Of a DNA stretch of 64,000 nucleotides, positions 1 through 10,440 are shown one piece after another. The notes beneath the pieces are model-generated. The model did not search any database. It worked only from the letters and a program-made list of their open reading frames with translations, and had not been told where the DNA came from. The translations under genes were made by a program, and so were the position numbers. Origin of the DNA: Paracentrotus lividus (Eukaryota > Echinodermata > Echinoidea > Camarodonta > Echinidae); assembly GCA_940671915.1 (NCBI GenBank), contig CALNVZ010003426.1:24765219-24829218 (forward strand). The letters run 5' to 3'. Each line of letters starts with the position of its first letter. Within the stretch, counting starts at the first letter, position 1.

Positions 1-390
1 ATTAGCAAACCATAATGTCACTCACTGATTTTTGGATATCTTTGTAAATAATTAAAAAGTATAACAATTTCATATTTCACGTCTTGAGCCAAATGCCCAA
101 CTCTTAAATATTGCGAACACCTGCAATTTGGAATTGTTCAAAATACGAAAAATCTTCTCCTTTTTTTTCTTTTCTTTGCAAAAGTTTCAGGCAGTGTAAG
201 CATTTTCATAAAGATTCGTTAATTCATTTTTATATAGAGTGATAATCATATTAGCACTTCATCTTTATACTGCATAGTATTTGTACCAATAAAAATTGTA
301 GGTGCTTATAAAACCTCTAATCATCTTTATCATTGAATATTTTTTTTATAGAATCTCAATTTTGACAGCAGAAGAGAATACACTACTCAC
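1..390 (-). other. NDUFA9 intron 2 (partial)
   Basis: AT-rich sequence downstream of the exon 2 donor of NDUFA9. I see no exon, RNA gene or clear repeat in it. Confidence 0.6.
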
Positions 391-576
391 CAAGTCTAGT
401 GACAATATATTTTCCAAGGAAGCCATTACCACCAAACACTGCTGCCACGATACCACTGAAAGATGAGCGTCCACCCCTACCCTTAGGGACCAGGGAGTGA
501 TGATACGTCCCCTTGGAACGATGCGGCTGCAGACATACCACCGTACTTGCACTACTTCGTAAAACCAGGGTTGGGA
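391..576 (-). CDS. NDUFA9: NDUFA9 exon 2 (presequence end and Rossmann glycine motif)
   Basis: The minus-strand acceptor TTCTCACAG precedes the exon at 577-585, and a GTGAGTAG donor follows it at 383-390. The 186-bp exon encodes the end of the targeting peptide, then [18 protein letters not shown] and [13 protein letters not shown], and ends in phase 1. The GxxGFLG pattern is the dinucleotide-binding loop of the extended SDR fold. This is the most diagnostic stretch for the NDUFA9 call. Confidence 0.85.
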
Positions 577-3500
577 CTGTGAGAAGATACAAATTAAACA
601 TGATTTCAAAAATTAATAGTTTCTTCCATAATTGGCTCACATTATAAGTGCTTAGAAATATCAAGGGGGAAAATATGTACATGTATTAAGCACTAACACT
701 ATAAGTGCTTTAAATATCAAAAGGCAAAAATGTATTATACAAATATACAGACCTTGAGCAAAAATGGTTAAATCTATAGATCGCAGCTTATGAAATATTT
801 CTATTTCCTGAAGTTCTTTACCCCTGAAGGAAATGGGGATATTCAAGTAGCTAAGATAGTGTAGATTTACGCATTCTTGCGAATGAAGGAACGTATCTTT
901 GTTTTATATCCCTCATCCAAAAAAAATTATTTAGAAAGAAAATTACAATAAAATGAAATAAATAAATAAAGTGTTTTTTAACAGATAACAACGAGATTTT
1001 AATCAAAGTTTCAGTTCTTGATTTGAAAGTCTAATACCAATTGAGTAATTATTTTACTATTTTGGTGAGCATAGCTAACTTTTTTGTCCTGAAGTACTTA
1101 GAAAAGGTACTTAAATCTGGATCCTAAAGCAATTTTCGCATAATTTTCTTTTCAAAATTGTGCAGCTAGGTTATCAAGCTTTCATTTTAAAAGATAGATA
1201 TAAGACTTGTTACCAATTGAGCGACTTTTTTTTTTTATTTTGATGAGCATAGCTAGCCAACTTTGTTAGCTATGCTAACACACACACACACACACAAGAA
1301 GAGAACCTATTACAAATTCCACGGTAACGCAAATTGTGGTATGATTGCCAGGATTGCATGACAATTGTTCCGTTAAGAATTGCTCCGAAAAAACATGCCA
1401 GCAGCAATTGATATTGAGCAAAGCCATGTAGGGACTGTGGCGAGATATGAGTGAGAAGATTAAATGTGTTCCCGAGGGTTTTTCCACTGCATCAGGAAAA
1501 AAATTGGGAGTGTTTTTTTATTTATGACAATATGACTTTATGAGTTCAAAATATATGACAAATGCTTCACGACAATTGCTCCGCTGACAACTGCTCTGCC
1601 GATATTTGCTCCGCATTTAGCCTTTTAGGACATTTAGTCTAGATCTACTCTGCCGGCAAATGTTTCGGTGACATCGATCTATGCTCTGCCGTCTCAGATC
1701 GATCTAAGACATGGTTAGTCAGAGTAACAGTTACGCCTAGATCTAAATTTATTTTAAATGTCACTTGTTAGACTCTAACGTTAAATAGATTTTATAATGC
1801 TCAGCAGACAAAAAAGTGGCGGGTAGATTCTAACTTAGATCTACAACAGAAATTCTTTCCCAAAATCATTGTGATTACTACTAGCATTCTAACTAGCTAC
1901 AAAGACATGGTGATGCACGTTGAAATTGGTATACCCAGTTATTGGGTGTCCGGACAGGTCGGGTGTACGGACAGTCTATTTTTATTGGCCATTTGAAAAG
2001 GTTTAAAAGCAATATTTTTGTAGCTTTTTAGCCCAAAATGGTAGAAAATATTGTGGAGAACAAATATTGATGATGATAAGCAATATTTAACTCATATTTT
2101 TTTGCTTAATATCAGGGCAAAAAATATTGCTTCATTTTTGTTAAGTGTCTGGACACCCAACCCCCCATCCTACTCCACAAATATGCACGACGCTCGAATG
2201 ATCACGTTAGCATATGAAATACACTACCATTGTGCCTTCCAATGAACAATAGTCACGATAAAATTTAGACTCGTCATTTTTTTTTTGGTATAAGTCCTCA
2301 TTTCTTCATACGTTTTCAATTCGTTAAAGTTCCTATTTATATTTCTCTTCTTCATTCTAAAAAGTATTGAAAGAGTGGCTTTCTGCCGCACGTTTTGTGA
2401 AGTCGAGTCTTGCACTTTTGCAGTTTTTCTTGCGAAATGGGTACACTTTGGTTATGATAGACAGCGCGCACGATTTAAAAAAAGCGGTCTTTCGGGAATA
2501 GCTGAATCGCGTTGTTCAGTTGCCGTCAACCCACTTCAGTCATCGCAACCAGGAGGCGGAGCTTCACCAGGCTTCACGCGATAGCTAATCAGAGCGCCCA
2601 ATTCCAACAATCAAAATGCATTGTCCTCTAGCTCTGTACGAACGAACTTGGGCATAATCTGAAGTCACCAGTCCATTCACTCCCGTTCATTTCATCAGTG
2701 GCGGAGACATCGTTTCACGCCATTGTCATTGATTGACTTTGTATGGTGGTGTAACCATAATTCGCGCAGAACCTTAATTCACGCACGACGGATATCTCAA
2801 AAAGTAATCAATATCGTGAAAATCTGATAGCACCATCAGAAAGAGGGACCAAAAATTGCTTAGGATCCAAACTTTCGTCACGGTATGTTGTATCGAATTG
2901 TGAAATTATTGACCAAACATCGAAAAATTACGTGTCCGTTGCCAAAATTCAGAGTTTTTTGACAAGGGTTTGGAAATCATCATTTTCCGAGTTAATATCA
3001 TAAAATTATGAGATGATATTAATATCATCTTATTCTATGAAATTTTGACTTACATTTAGAATCTACTGTTATTCCCTTTCCTTAGACTGATGGAATTTCT
3101 TGATAAATCTTTGTCAAACGCTCGTGGGGGAATTAAGGTCACACTGTTTTGTTGACTTTTTCAGCAGAATGCGCGATCGTTCGATCAACATAGAATTTTG
3201 AAATCGCGATATCGTCAAAACCCTTGGCTTTGATCTAGTTCACTTCTTCGTTTGGCGATTCGGAGTTTAGAATTTTGCCGTTTATTTGGTAATCATAGTT
3301 TTCGTTGATTTTGAGTAAAACATGAAATATTGTTGATTGAATGTGGCAATTTTTATAATCTTTGAAATTTGCGCGAACTATGGTCTCCCCATCATACACA
3401 GTGAGCGAGCAGAGAGGAAACAAATTGGCGGATATAGCCCGAACTTGTAGACATTTCCATGTGTGATGTTGGCTGGCTGTGTCCAAGTAATAGATAGATC

Positions 3501-3838
3501 AAGGAAAGACAATGAAATGGTTCGGCATGTTCGGTTCTCTACCGACCCCGTTCGGCTGGGCCTGGGCTTGGAGCGGGCTGCCGCGGGCCGGGCCCAGCCT
3601 ACGTACGGCGCAGAAAGACCCTCGTTTGCAGCCACTGACGGCTTGGTTTCAAAGCCAAATCATTTCCCTTATTTTCATTTCATTCTTTACCTGTTATATA
3701 CAAAATATGTTTAAGAATATTTATTATCACTGAAGAATCAATTCAATGGTATAAACTAATTCATATGTACAAAAATCTATTGAAATGTTGATACTTACGA
3801 CCCAAAATCGAACTTTTCCTGGCTGCCAGTGCCGCCAT
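391..3838 (-). CDS. NDUFA9: NDUFA9, 5' part (exons 1-2), complex I accessory subunit
   Basis: NDUFA9 is the atypical short-chain-dehydrogenase-like 39 kDa accessory subunit of mitochondrial complex I; in the known family it binds NADPH in the matrix arm. Two exons are visible. Exon 1 (3799-3838) opens with ATG and ends in phase 1 at a GTAAGT donor. Exon 2 (391-576) follows an AG acceptor, and the joined frame is open. The first ~40 residues are rich in Leu, Ser and Arg and lack acidic residues, as expected of a mitochondrial presequence. They are followed by [17 protein letters not shown] and the Rossmann glycine motif [11 protein letters not shown], which match the start of the mature family domain. 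The remaining exons lie beyond the left edge, so only about 75 of the usual ~375 residues are here. The call rests on recognising the family by eye; the matching splice phases support it independently. Confidence 0.85.
577..3798 (-). other. NDUFA9 intron 1
   Basis: This 3.2 kb intron between the two NDUFA9 exons is non-coding. It holds a CA run (1279-1295), degenerate repeats of the phrase GACAATTGCTCCG (about 1360-1690), a small fold-back element (1939-2161) and a GC-rich patch (about 3540-3610). Short open frames here show no family signature. Confidence 0.55.
1939..2161. mobile_element. Small fold-back element (MITE-like) in NDUFA9 intron 1
   Basis: The left end carries ATTGGGTGTCCGGACA and the right end its near reverse complement TGTCTGGACACCCAAC. 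Inside, AAGCAATATTTTT (about 2007) is mirrored by AAAAAATATTGCTT (about 2119). The 220-bp length, paired ends and lack of coding capacity fit a MITE. Family and target duplication are unresolved. Confidence 0.5.
3799..3838 (-). CDS. NDUFA9: NDUFA9 exon 1 (start codon)
   Basis: Read on the minus strand, the start codon (complement of 3836-3838) sits in the context AAGATGGCGGCACTGG. Thirteen codons plus one base follow, encoding [13 protein letters not shown], then a GTAAGT donor (complement of 3793-3798). The phase-1 end joins exon 2, which begins with the two bases TC, to give a leucine codon. It is too short for an ORF scan to find; I identified it from the donor, the phase and the presequence-like composition. 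Confidence 0.75.
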
Positions 3839-3863
3839 CTTGAACCCGGATGGTGTCACGTCA
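3831..3863 (-). promoter_or_regulatory. NDUFA9 core promoter candidate: YY1-type site over the start codon and CRE-like site
   Basis: On the minus strand CAAGATGGCGGC (complement of 3831-3842) overlaps the NDUFA9 start codon and matches the known YY1 motif, which is typical of nuclear genes for mitochondrial proteins. Twenty-odd bases upstream is TGACGTGA (complement of 3856-3863), a CREB/ATF-like octamer. An A tract begins at 3869, so little unique promoter sequence lies farther upstream. Function is inferred from motif identity and position only. Confidence 0.5.
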
Positions 3864-3868
3864 ATGTC

Positions 3869-3900
<32 letters not shown>
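3869..3900. repeat. Poly-A tract upstream of NDUFA9
   Basis: About 32 uninterrupted A bases lie directly upstream of the NDUFA9 start region. This could be a nucleosome-excluding promoter tract or the tail of a retroposed insertion; no SINE body is recognisable beside it. Confidence 0.8.
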
Positions 3901-3903
<3 letters not shown>

Positions 3904-4329
3904 AAAGGAAAACCTTTTCCCTCAAAAACTCGGTGTTCGATAATACTATCAACTGGGGTTTTTAAAATGAATATTTAAAGCTATGTTGAATACTGAAATA
4001 GCCTGTGAGGGTATATATACTGTTTACATAGGCTTCGGAAGATTTTCAGGATTGGGGGGGCTCAATTTTTCACCAACTGTTTTGGGATTTTTTTTTTTAA
4101 ATTACCCCCCCCCCCCAAACATACGTTGACAGAGTTTTTGAAAATGCCGAAGTCTTCTTTTAATTTTTTTTTAATTTTTTTTTTTATTTTATAAAAAACA
4201 AAACAAAATAGTATTCCTACTTAATATCAAACTAAGATGATCATTATCTTAAATTCTAAAAAAAAAAAAAATCTTAGATCTGTTGAAAACTTTTGATATA
4301 TCAAACTAAAAACTGCGTTTTTTGTGCTA

Positions 4330-5100
4330 TAAAGAAGATATTTATCTGAGTCATCAAACGATGCGAGCGCGAAGCGCGGGCCGATTTTTTCTTATATATC
4401 ATCCTGAAAACAATGTATTTTAACCGTTTTTTTCTTGCTATGCTTATAAGAACATATTTATCTCATTAAACAATGCGAGCGCGAAGCGCGAGCTGAAAAC
4501 TTTTGATATATCAACCTAAAAAAAATGCATTTTGAGCGTTTTTTTCGCTATGTTTACAAAAAAATATATTTATGTCATTAAACAATGCGAGCGCGAAGCG
4601 CGAGCTCAAAATTTTTGATTTAGCAACCTGAAAAGAGTGCATTTTAAGCGCTTTTTGTGCTATGGTTATAAAAAAGATATTTATCTCATTAAACAATGCG
4701 AGCGCAAAGCGCGAGCTGAAAATTTTTGATATATCAACCTGAAAACAGTGCATTCTGAGGGTTTTTTCGCTATGTTTACAAGAAGATATTTTTCTCATCA
4801 AAAAGTACGAGCGCGAAGCGCGAGCTCAAAATTTTTGATTTAGCAACCTGAAAAGTGTGCATTTTAAGCTTTTTTTGTGCTATGGTTATAAAGAAGATAT
4901 TTATCTCATTAAACAATGCGAGCGCGAAGCGCGAGCTGAAAATTTTTGATATATCAACCTGAAAAGTGTGCATTTTAAGCGTTTTTCCGCTATGCTTATA
5001 AAGAGGATATTTATCTCATTAAACAATGCGAGCGCGAAGCGCGAGCTGAAAATTTTTGATAATTATATCAACCTGAAAAGTGTGCATTCTAAGTGCTTTT
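4330..5100. repeat. Seven-unit tandem repeat of ~112 bp with GCGAGCGCGAAGCGCG core
   Basis: The core GCGAGCGCGAAGCGCG, or a one-base variant, recurs at 4363, 4475, 4587, 4699, 4808, 4919 and 5029, a spacing of 109-112 bp. The intervening sequence is also conserved: ATATCAACCTGAAAA, TGTGCATTTTAAGCG, and GATATTTATCTCATTAAACAA. A further isolated core lies at 5760. The core is itself near-palindromic and recurs, diverged, elsewhere in the window (10907, 11250, 11435, 11655, 13220). Confidence 0.85.
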
Positions 5101-5189
5101 TGTTAAAAATAACTTAAAGAGAACTGATACATAAGCGTTTCAAAAACAAATTGGGAGCAGAGAGGGGGCTCAATGATATCGACCATCGC

Positions 5190-5472
5190 AAACGCACTCG
5201 GGGGGAGGGGGGGGGGGGGAGGGGGGCGGGGGGGGGGGGAGGGTGCGTGTGGGAAGGGTGGGGGGGCGGGGTGGGGGGGGGGGGGGGGGGGGGGGAGGGG
5301 GGGGGGGGGGGGGGGGCGGGGGGGGCGGGGGGGGTAGGGGGGGTGGGGGGGGGGGTGGGGGAGGGGGGGGGGGGGGAGGGGGGGGTGGGGGGTGTGGGGG
5401 GGTGGGGGGGGGGGGGGGGTGGTGGGGGGGGGGGAGGGGGGTGGGGTGGGGGGTGGGGGGGGGGGGAGGGGG
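5190..5472 (+). repeat. Extreme G-rich tract (~280 bp)
   Basis: Nearly every base is G on the plus strand, broken only by single T, C, A or TG/CG steps, with many runs of four to over ten G. It meets any G-quadruplex rule on the plus strand and would be an i-motif former on the minus strand. The exact length in the assembly is doubtful because such tracts are hard to sequence. Confidence 0.85.
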
Positions 5473-6085
5473 CTTATTGTTTGAGCCCCAACCAATATAT
5501 TAGGGACCCTTGTCATTCTGGAAAAAAAAAGGTTAAACAGAAAGACATGCGATCCGTTCCAGCGAGCGAGCAGCATGAGCTAAAAAGTTTGACAAGAAAA
5601 ATTTGAAATATGAGCATTTAAAAAAAAATTTTGAGCAGAAGGGGGACTCAAACATATCAAAGCCCCTCCCAAACACCGGGGGGGGGCTCAATGGCTGAGC
5701 TCCAACCTAGATACTAGTTCCTATGTTCCTATTTAAAAAAAAAAACAAAACTATGATGTGCGAGCGCGCAGCGCGAGCTAAAAACTTTATGAATAGAGAC
5801 CTGAAATACAAACTTTTCATTTAAAAAAATTTGGGTGGGAGCCAAATGATATCCTTAGTAAGATTATGGGAATGGCTTAATGATGTCTGAGTCCCCTCCA
5901 CAAAAAAAAAAAAAAAAGACAACAAAACAATAATAATACAAATCTTGGGGCTATAGGGCGATCGCCGAATCTGTACGGCATCAAAAATATTGGGGGGGGG
6001 GCTCAACGATATCTGAGCCCAATATTTTTTTTGGGGGGCTGTGCCCCCCCCCCAGCCCCCCCCCGGTTCCGAAGCCCATGATATA

Positions 6086-6396
6086 TATATTTTTTTATTA
6101 TTATTAATTTTTTTTAAACTGAGCCTTGGGCCGGGGTCACAACCAAGCCCCTCCTCCTAGCTGCGTCTGTCTAGATCTCACCCTTTCGTTTGCTTTGGGC
6201 TCAGTCGAATGCCTGAGCTATATAGCTTAACTAGACCTCTATACTCGCAAGAGAAATCAGTTACGTGCGCCGGACCAAAAACTTACTTTTAGTTTCAAAA
6301 GAAGTGCCTAAAAATCAACATTTCGGGGCCTTTGCAGGCCCCGCTACTCTAGCCGTTTTTCTTTAAGGATGAAAACTTAAACATCTATAGAGAAGA

Positions 6397-6427
<31 letters not shown>

Positions 6428-6911
6428 GTCACAATAAATCGTTCGTTTTGGGGAAAAACTAACGGACACGACCTTTTTTTTTAAAAATAAATATAAATTC
6501 GTTTAAGAAATTAGCATTGAAAGTTTTTTAATTTCAATCGCCATTTATAAAAAATAGGGGTGTTTTCAGAGGAATTGCTGTTTTGGGGTAAAAAAAATTC
6601 CGGACAGTGTTTACGCCATTAGGGTATTTTTTTTCCAGTCTGACGTCGAAAATTGTGTAAACAGTGGGCAAGGGGCACGTGCCCCGGGCGGAGCTTCAGG
6701 GGGCAAAAAAAAAAAAAAAGGGGGAAAGGAAAAAAAGAAGAAAAAAACAGAAACAGAAAGGAAGAAGAAGAAGAAGAAGAAGAAGAAAAATGAGATCGGT
6801 AATGCACAGTGAATATTCATGGCCATGTTTCCTCCCATTATTAATTTTGGCGCCCCCTACATAGCATCACTATAGGGTACACACGAGTAAATCAGAGTGG
6901 GTAGATATAAA
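6086..6911. other. Intergenic, no gene seen
   Basis: The stretch contains a T tract (6401-6427), a G/C hairpin GGGGCCTTTGCAGGCCCC near 6325 and a purine-rich AAG microsatellite (about 6700-6790). The lysine- and phenylalanine-rich frames over the last are composition artefacts. Nothing else is recognisable. Confidence 0.6.
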
Positions 6912-9128
6912 GATAGACAGAGGGGGGGGGGTCCTCTTTATAAAGATACAAACACTGATCATTTTGATCGACCTGCTTGTAAACCAATAACTAGCTTGCC
7001 AGTTTCGGCATCCTGTGGCATCCGGGATCGCGCCCCGGACCCCAAGTATTATTTTTCAACAAGATTGTTGTTATTGCGCGTTCATTGGGGTCGGCACGGG
7101 GTCTGTTTTTCAACTCCTGTTTGCAAATTCCTTGCTTATACAATGAATGCTTGGTACCAGTTTTATCAGTTGATCAAACTCTTTACATTAAACACAAAAA
7201 ATACAATATTTTTTAAATATGACCCCCACTATAGCGGAGGCTAGATTAACGTAGTGAGGGGAGTGTCTTCTGTCTCTGGAATCGTCAAAACTTACTCGGC
7301 AATGCTCGGAGAGCGTTTTATAGACTAGAAACTCGGACAATTTTGGTACACCCAGTGGATTTAATAATCATTTTCGGTGCTTTCGTATATCAACCGTCAA
7401 ATAAGAAGACAAAATAAGAACTGTAGCTCTGTATAAACCTCTGGCCGTTATTTTTTTATTAATGTGAGCGTCGATGTGACAAAATAATGAGCAAGCACGG
7501 GGGGGGGGGGTAGTTTTTGTTTTCAGTTTCATTCCGCTTTTAATCGGGGGGGGGGTATGTATAAGATAGACAGAGGGGGGGGGGTCCTCTTTATAAGATA
7601 CAAACACTGATTTTTGATCGACCTGCTTGTAAACCAATAACTAGCTTGCCAGTTTCGGCATCCTTGGCATCGGATCGCGCCCCGGACCCCAATATTATTT
7701 TTCAACAAGATTGCTGTTTATTGCGCGTTATTGGGGTCGGCACGGGGTCTGTTTTTCAACTCCTGTTTGCAAATTCTTGCTTATACAAGAATGCTTGGTA
7801 TCAGTTTTATCAGTTGATCAAACTCTTTACATTAAACACAAAAATACAATATTTTTAAATATGACCCCCCTTTAGCGGAGGCTAGATTAACGTGTGAGGG
7901 GGTGTCTTCTGTCTCTGGAATCGTCAAAACTTACTCGGCAATGCTCGGAGACGTTTTATAGACTAGAAACTCGGACATTTGGTACACCTCAGTGGATTTA
8001 ATAATCATTTTCGGTGCTTTCGTATATCAACCGTCAAAAATAAGAAGACAAATAAGAACTTAGCTCTGTATAAACCTCTGCCCGTTATTTTTTTATTATG
8101 TGAGCGTCGAGTGACAAAATAATGAGCAAGCACGGGGGGGGGGGGTAGTTTTTGTTTTCAGTTCACATTGCCGCTTTTATCGGGGGGGGGGTATGATAAG
8201 AGATAGACAGAGGGGGGGGGTCTTTATAAAGATACAAACACTGATATTTTGACGACCTGCTTGTAAACCAATAACTAGCTTGCCAGTTTCGGCATCCTTG
8301 GCTCCGGGATCGCGCCCCGGACCCCAATATTATTTTTCAACAAGATTGCTGTTATTGCGCGTTAATTGGGTCGGCACGGGGTTGTTTTTCAACTCCGTTT
8401 TTCAATTTCTTGCTTATACAAGAATGCTTGGTACCAGTTTTATCAGTTGATCAAACTCTTTACATTAAACACAAAAAAATACAATATTTTTTAAATATGA
8501 CCCCACTATAGCGGAGGCTAGATTAACGTAGTGAGGGTGTCTTCTGTCTCTGAATCGTCAAAACTTACTCGGCAATGCTCGGAGACGTTTTATAGACTAG
8601 AAACTCGGACATTTGGTACACCCAGTGGATTTAATAATCATTTTCGGTGCTTCGTATATCAACCGTCAAATAAGAAGACAAAATAAGAACTTAGCTCTGT
8701 ATAAACCTCTGCGTTATTTTTTTTATTATGTGAGCGTCGATGTGACAAAATAAGGCAAGCACGGGGGGGGGTAGTTTTTTGTTTTCAGTTCACATTCTGC
8801 TTTTAATCGGGGGGGGGGGGTATGATAAAGATAGACAGAGGGGGGGGGCCTCTTTATAAAGATACAAACACTGATTTTGATCGACCTGCTTGTAAACCAT
8901 AACTAGCTTGCCATTTCGGATCCTGGCATCGGGATCGCGCCCCGGACCCCAATATTATTTTTTCAACAAGATTGCTGTTATTGCGCGTGTTTCATGTGGG
9001 TCGGCACGGGGTCTGTTTTTCAACTCCTGTTTGCAAATTCCTTGCTTATACAATGAATGCTTGGTACCAGTTTTATCAGTTGATTAAACACAAAAAATAC
9101 AATATTTTTTAAATATGACCCCCACTAT
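6912..9128. repeat. Tandem repeat, ~640-bp unit, about 3.5 copies
   Basis: Unit starts marked by GATAGACAGAGGGGG occur at 6912, 7565, 8202 and 8830, spacings of 653, 637 and 628 bp. Each unit contains GATCGCGCCCCGGACCCC, TTGGTACCAGTTTTATCAG (TTGGTATCAG in the second unit) and GAATCGTCAAAACTTACTCGG in the same order. The fourth copy stops at the ACCCCCACTATA segment. Copies differ mostly by one-base indels in homopolymers. Open frames at 6897-7244 and 7646-7858 are the same repeat read in different frames and are not genes. Confidence 0.9.
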
Positions 9129-9528
9129 AAGTTCAACTTTTTGGCTCCCCAAAGTTTCTAGTCATTTTTTTGTTAAGGTTTAGTACCTTCTATCTTAGTT
9201 TCGGGTCAATTTTGCGCCCCCTGTATAGGCTTATATTGAATATCAAATCGGCGCCCTTATGTGCCCTCCTTAATTTTAAGACCAATTTGACATCCCCTGA
9301 TTTTTTATTTAATTTGGAGCCCCCTTTAAATAGTTTATATCAATATGGCGCCTCATATTTTAAGATCGATTTGCCCCCCTCCACTTCAGATAATCATCAA
9401 GGTCCCTCTAAGTAAAATGATTTTTTTTTTCTCGCTGCCTTTTACTCGATCCCTTTTATTGTTTTTCATTGTCAATTGTAGCTAATTGTCTTTGTTTCCG
9501 TATTTTATGACCATTCGGTATTAAAGCT
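9129..9528. other. Intergenic, degenerate GCGCCC-type repeats
   Basis: Loose repeats of phrases such as GGCGCC followed by TTTTAAGA and CAATTTG occur between 9200 and 9390. No coding signature is seen. Confidence 0.5.
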
Positions 9529-9944
9529 GACCCGGTCTCACCGCCCGGACTTTGCTGGAGCGTTCCTGGAGCGGTGAAAAAAATTAATCACCGCTCGTTA
9601 CCGTTCACCACCGTTTAACAGAAGTTGGCCACCGTTAAGGCAACGCCGTATACCGTCGGCCACCGCTGATGGTCCCTCCTACCGCTCCGAAAGTTTTGAG
9701 CTGCACAAAATAATACGCGGCGGTGAGGAGCGGGCAATTTTCCGCTCCGGCAAAGTTCACCACCGCAATCTTGAACGCTGGACCACCGCTGCTTCGCCAG
9801 CTTTGCCCGGGCGGTGATTAAACGTTGCACAAACTTTGGTGGAGCGGATGTAAGCGTTTTTCGAGCGGACATGGGATTGCTGGAACGGTGTCGGGCGTTG
9901 AAGCAGCGATCCACTGCGGTGATGAACTTTGGTGGTAAGCACCC

Positions 9945-10205
9945 GTTATTCCGAAGGTTCGTAATTCCGAAGGATCTTTATTCCGAAGATTCGTTATTCC
10001 GAAGGTTCGTCATTCAGAAGGTTCGTGATTCCGAAAACGAAATAGGGTTCGTCATTTCGAAGGTTCGTCATTCCGAAAACGAAATAAGGTTCGTTATTCC
10101 GAAGGTTCGTCATTCCGAAAACGAAATAAGGTTCGTTACTCCGAAGGTTCGTCATTCCGAAAACGAAGAAGGGTTCGTTGTACGTTCCGAAGGTTTGTCA
10201 TTGCG
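9945..10205. repeat. Left subterminal array of ATTCCGAAGGTTCGT units
   Basis: Short units built from TTCCGAAGGTTCGT and GATTCCGAAAACGAA repeat about a dozen times with small changes. The open frame across it (9814-10227) translates the repeat and is not taken as a gene. It is the mirror of the array near 12010-12320. Confidence 0.8.
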
Positions 10206-10291
10206 AGGAGGGGTGTTATTATTTTAGGGGTATCGGGGGCTAGCGGGGACTAATGCCTCACACATTTTATGAGTAGGTAGTGTAATGTACT

Positions 10292-10440
10292 GATGTGTTG
10301 GCTCAGTGGATAGAGCGTCTGCCTTACAAGGGTTGTGCAGGTCGATACCAGGTGGCGTTACCAAAAGTGTGAAACCCCCAACTTTTATGCATAAATGCTC
10401 TGGCGGATTTCTTAAATATGCCTATCTACCTGATGGACAA
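10292..10440 (+). mobile_element. tRNA-derived SINE fragment
   Basis: GATGTGTTGGCTCAGTGG contains a perfect Pol III A box (TGGCTCAGTGG). The B box region GGTCGATACC is one base short of the consensus. The head and the following GCGTTACCAAAAG match the better copy on the minus strand near 63745. It cannot fold as an intact tRNA, so this is a SINE relic and not a tRNA gene. Confidence 0.65.

Larger units (their letters stand above)
4026..6085. mobile_element. Repeat-filled element bounded by GGCTTCGGAA inverted ends
   Basis: GGCTTCGGAA at 4031 is mirrored by TTCCGAAGCC at 6067-6076, and both ends carry G/C-homopolymer stretches just inside. The interior consists of a 112-bp tandem array, a giant G tract and recurrent modules of the type GGGGGCTCAA..GATATC..AGCCCC (near 5160, 5640, 5840, 6000). 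No protein is encoded; the proline, glycine and serine frames here are composition artefacts. I infer one non-autonomous element, though two abutting repeats remain possible. Confidence 0.4.

Noticed and set aside
4511..4973. Minus-strand frames with repeated FSSRFALALFNEINIFF-like units
   Set aside because: Direct translations of the 112-bp tandem repeat, with frame changes between units and no domain match.
5103..5606. Long proline-rich and glycine-rich open frames on both strands
   Set aside because: They only translate the G/C tract at 5190-5472; any frame stays open in such sequence.
6611..6864. Phe-, Ser- and Lys-rich frames
   Set aside because: Composition artefact of a purine/pyrimidine microsatellite.
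9814..10227. 137-residue open frame
   Set aside because: Its second half is the translated TTCCGAAGGTTCG array; no known domain.
10292..10365. Possible tRNA gene
   Set aside because: A box is good but the B box is one base short, the acceptor stem does not pair, and a second copy with the same non-tRNA body shows it is a SINE.
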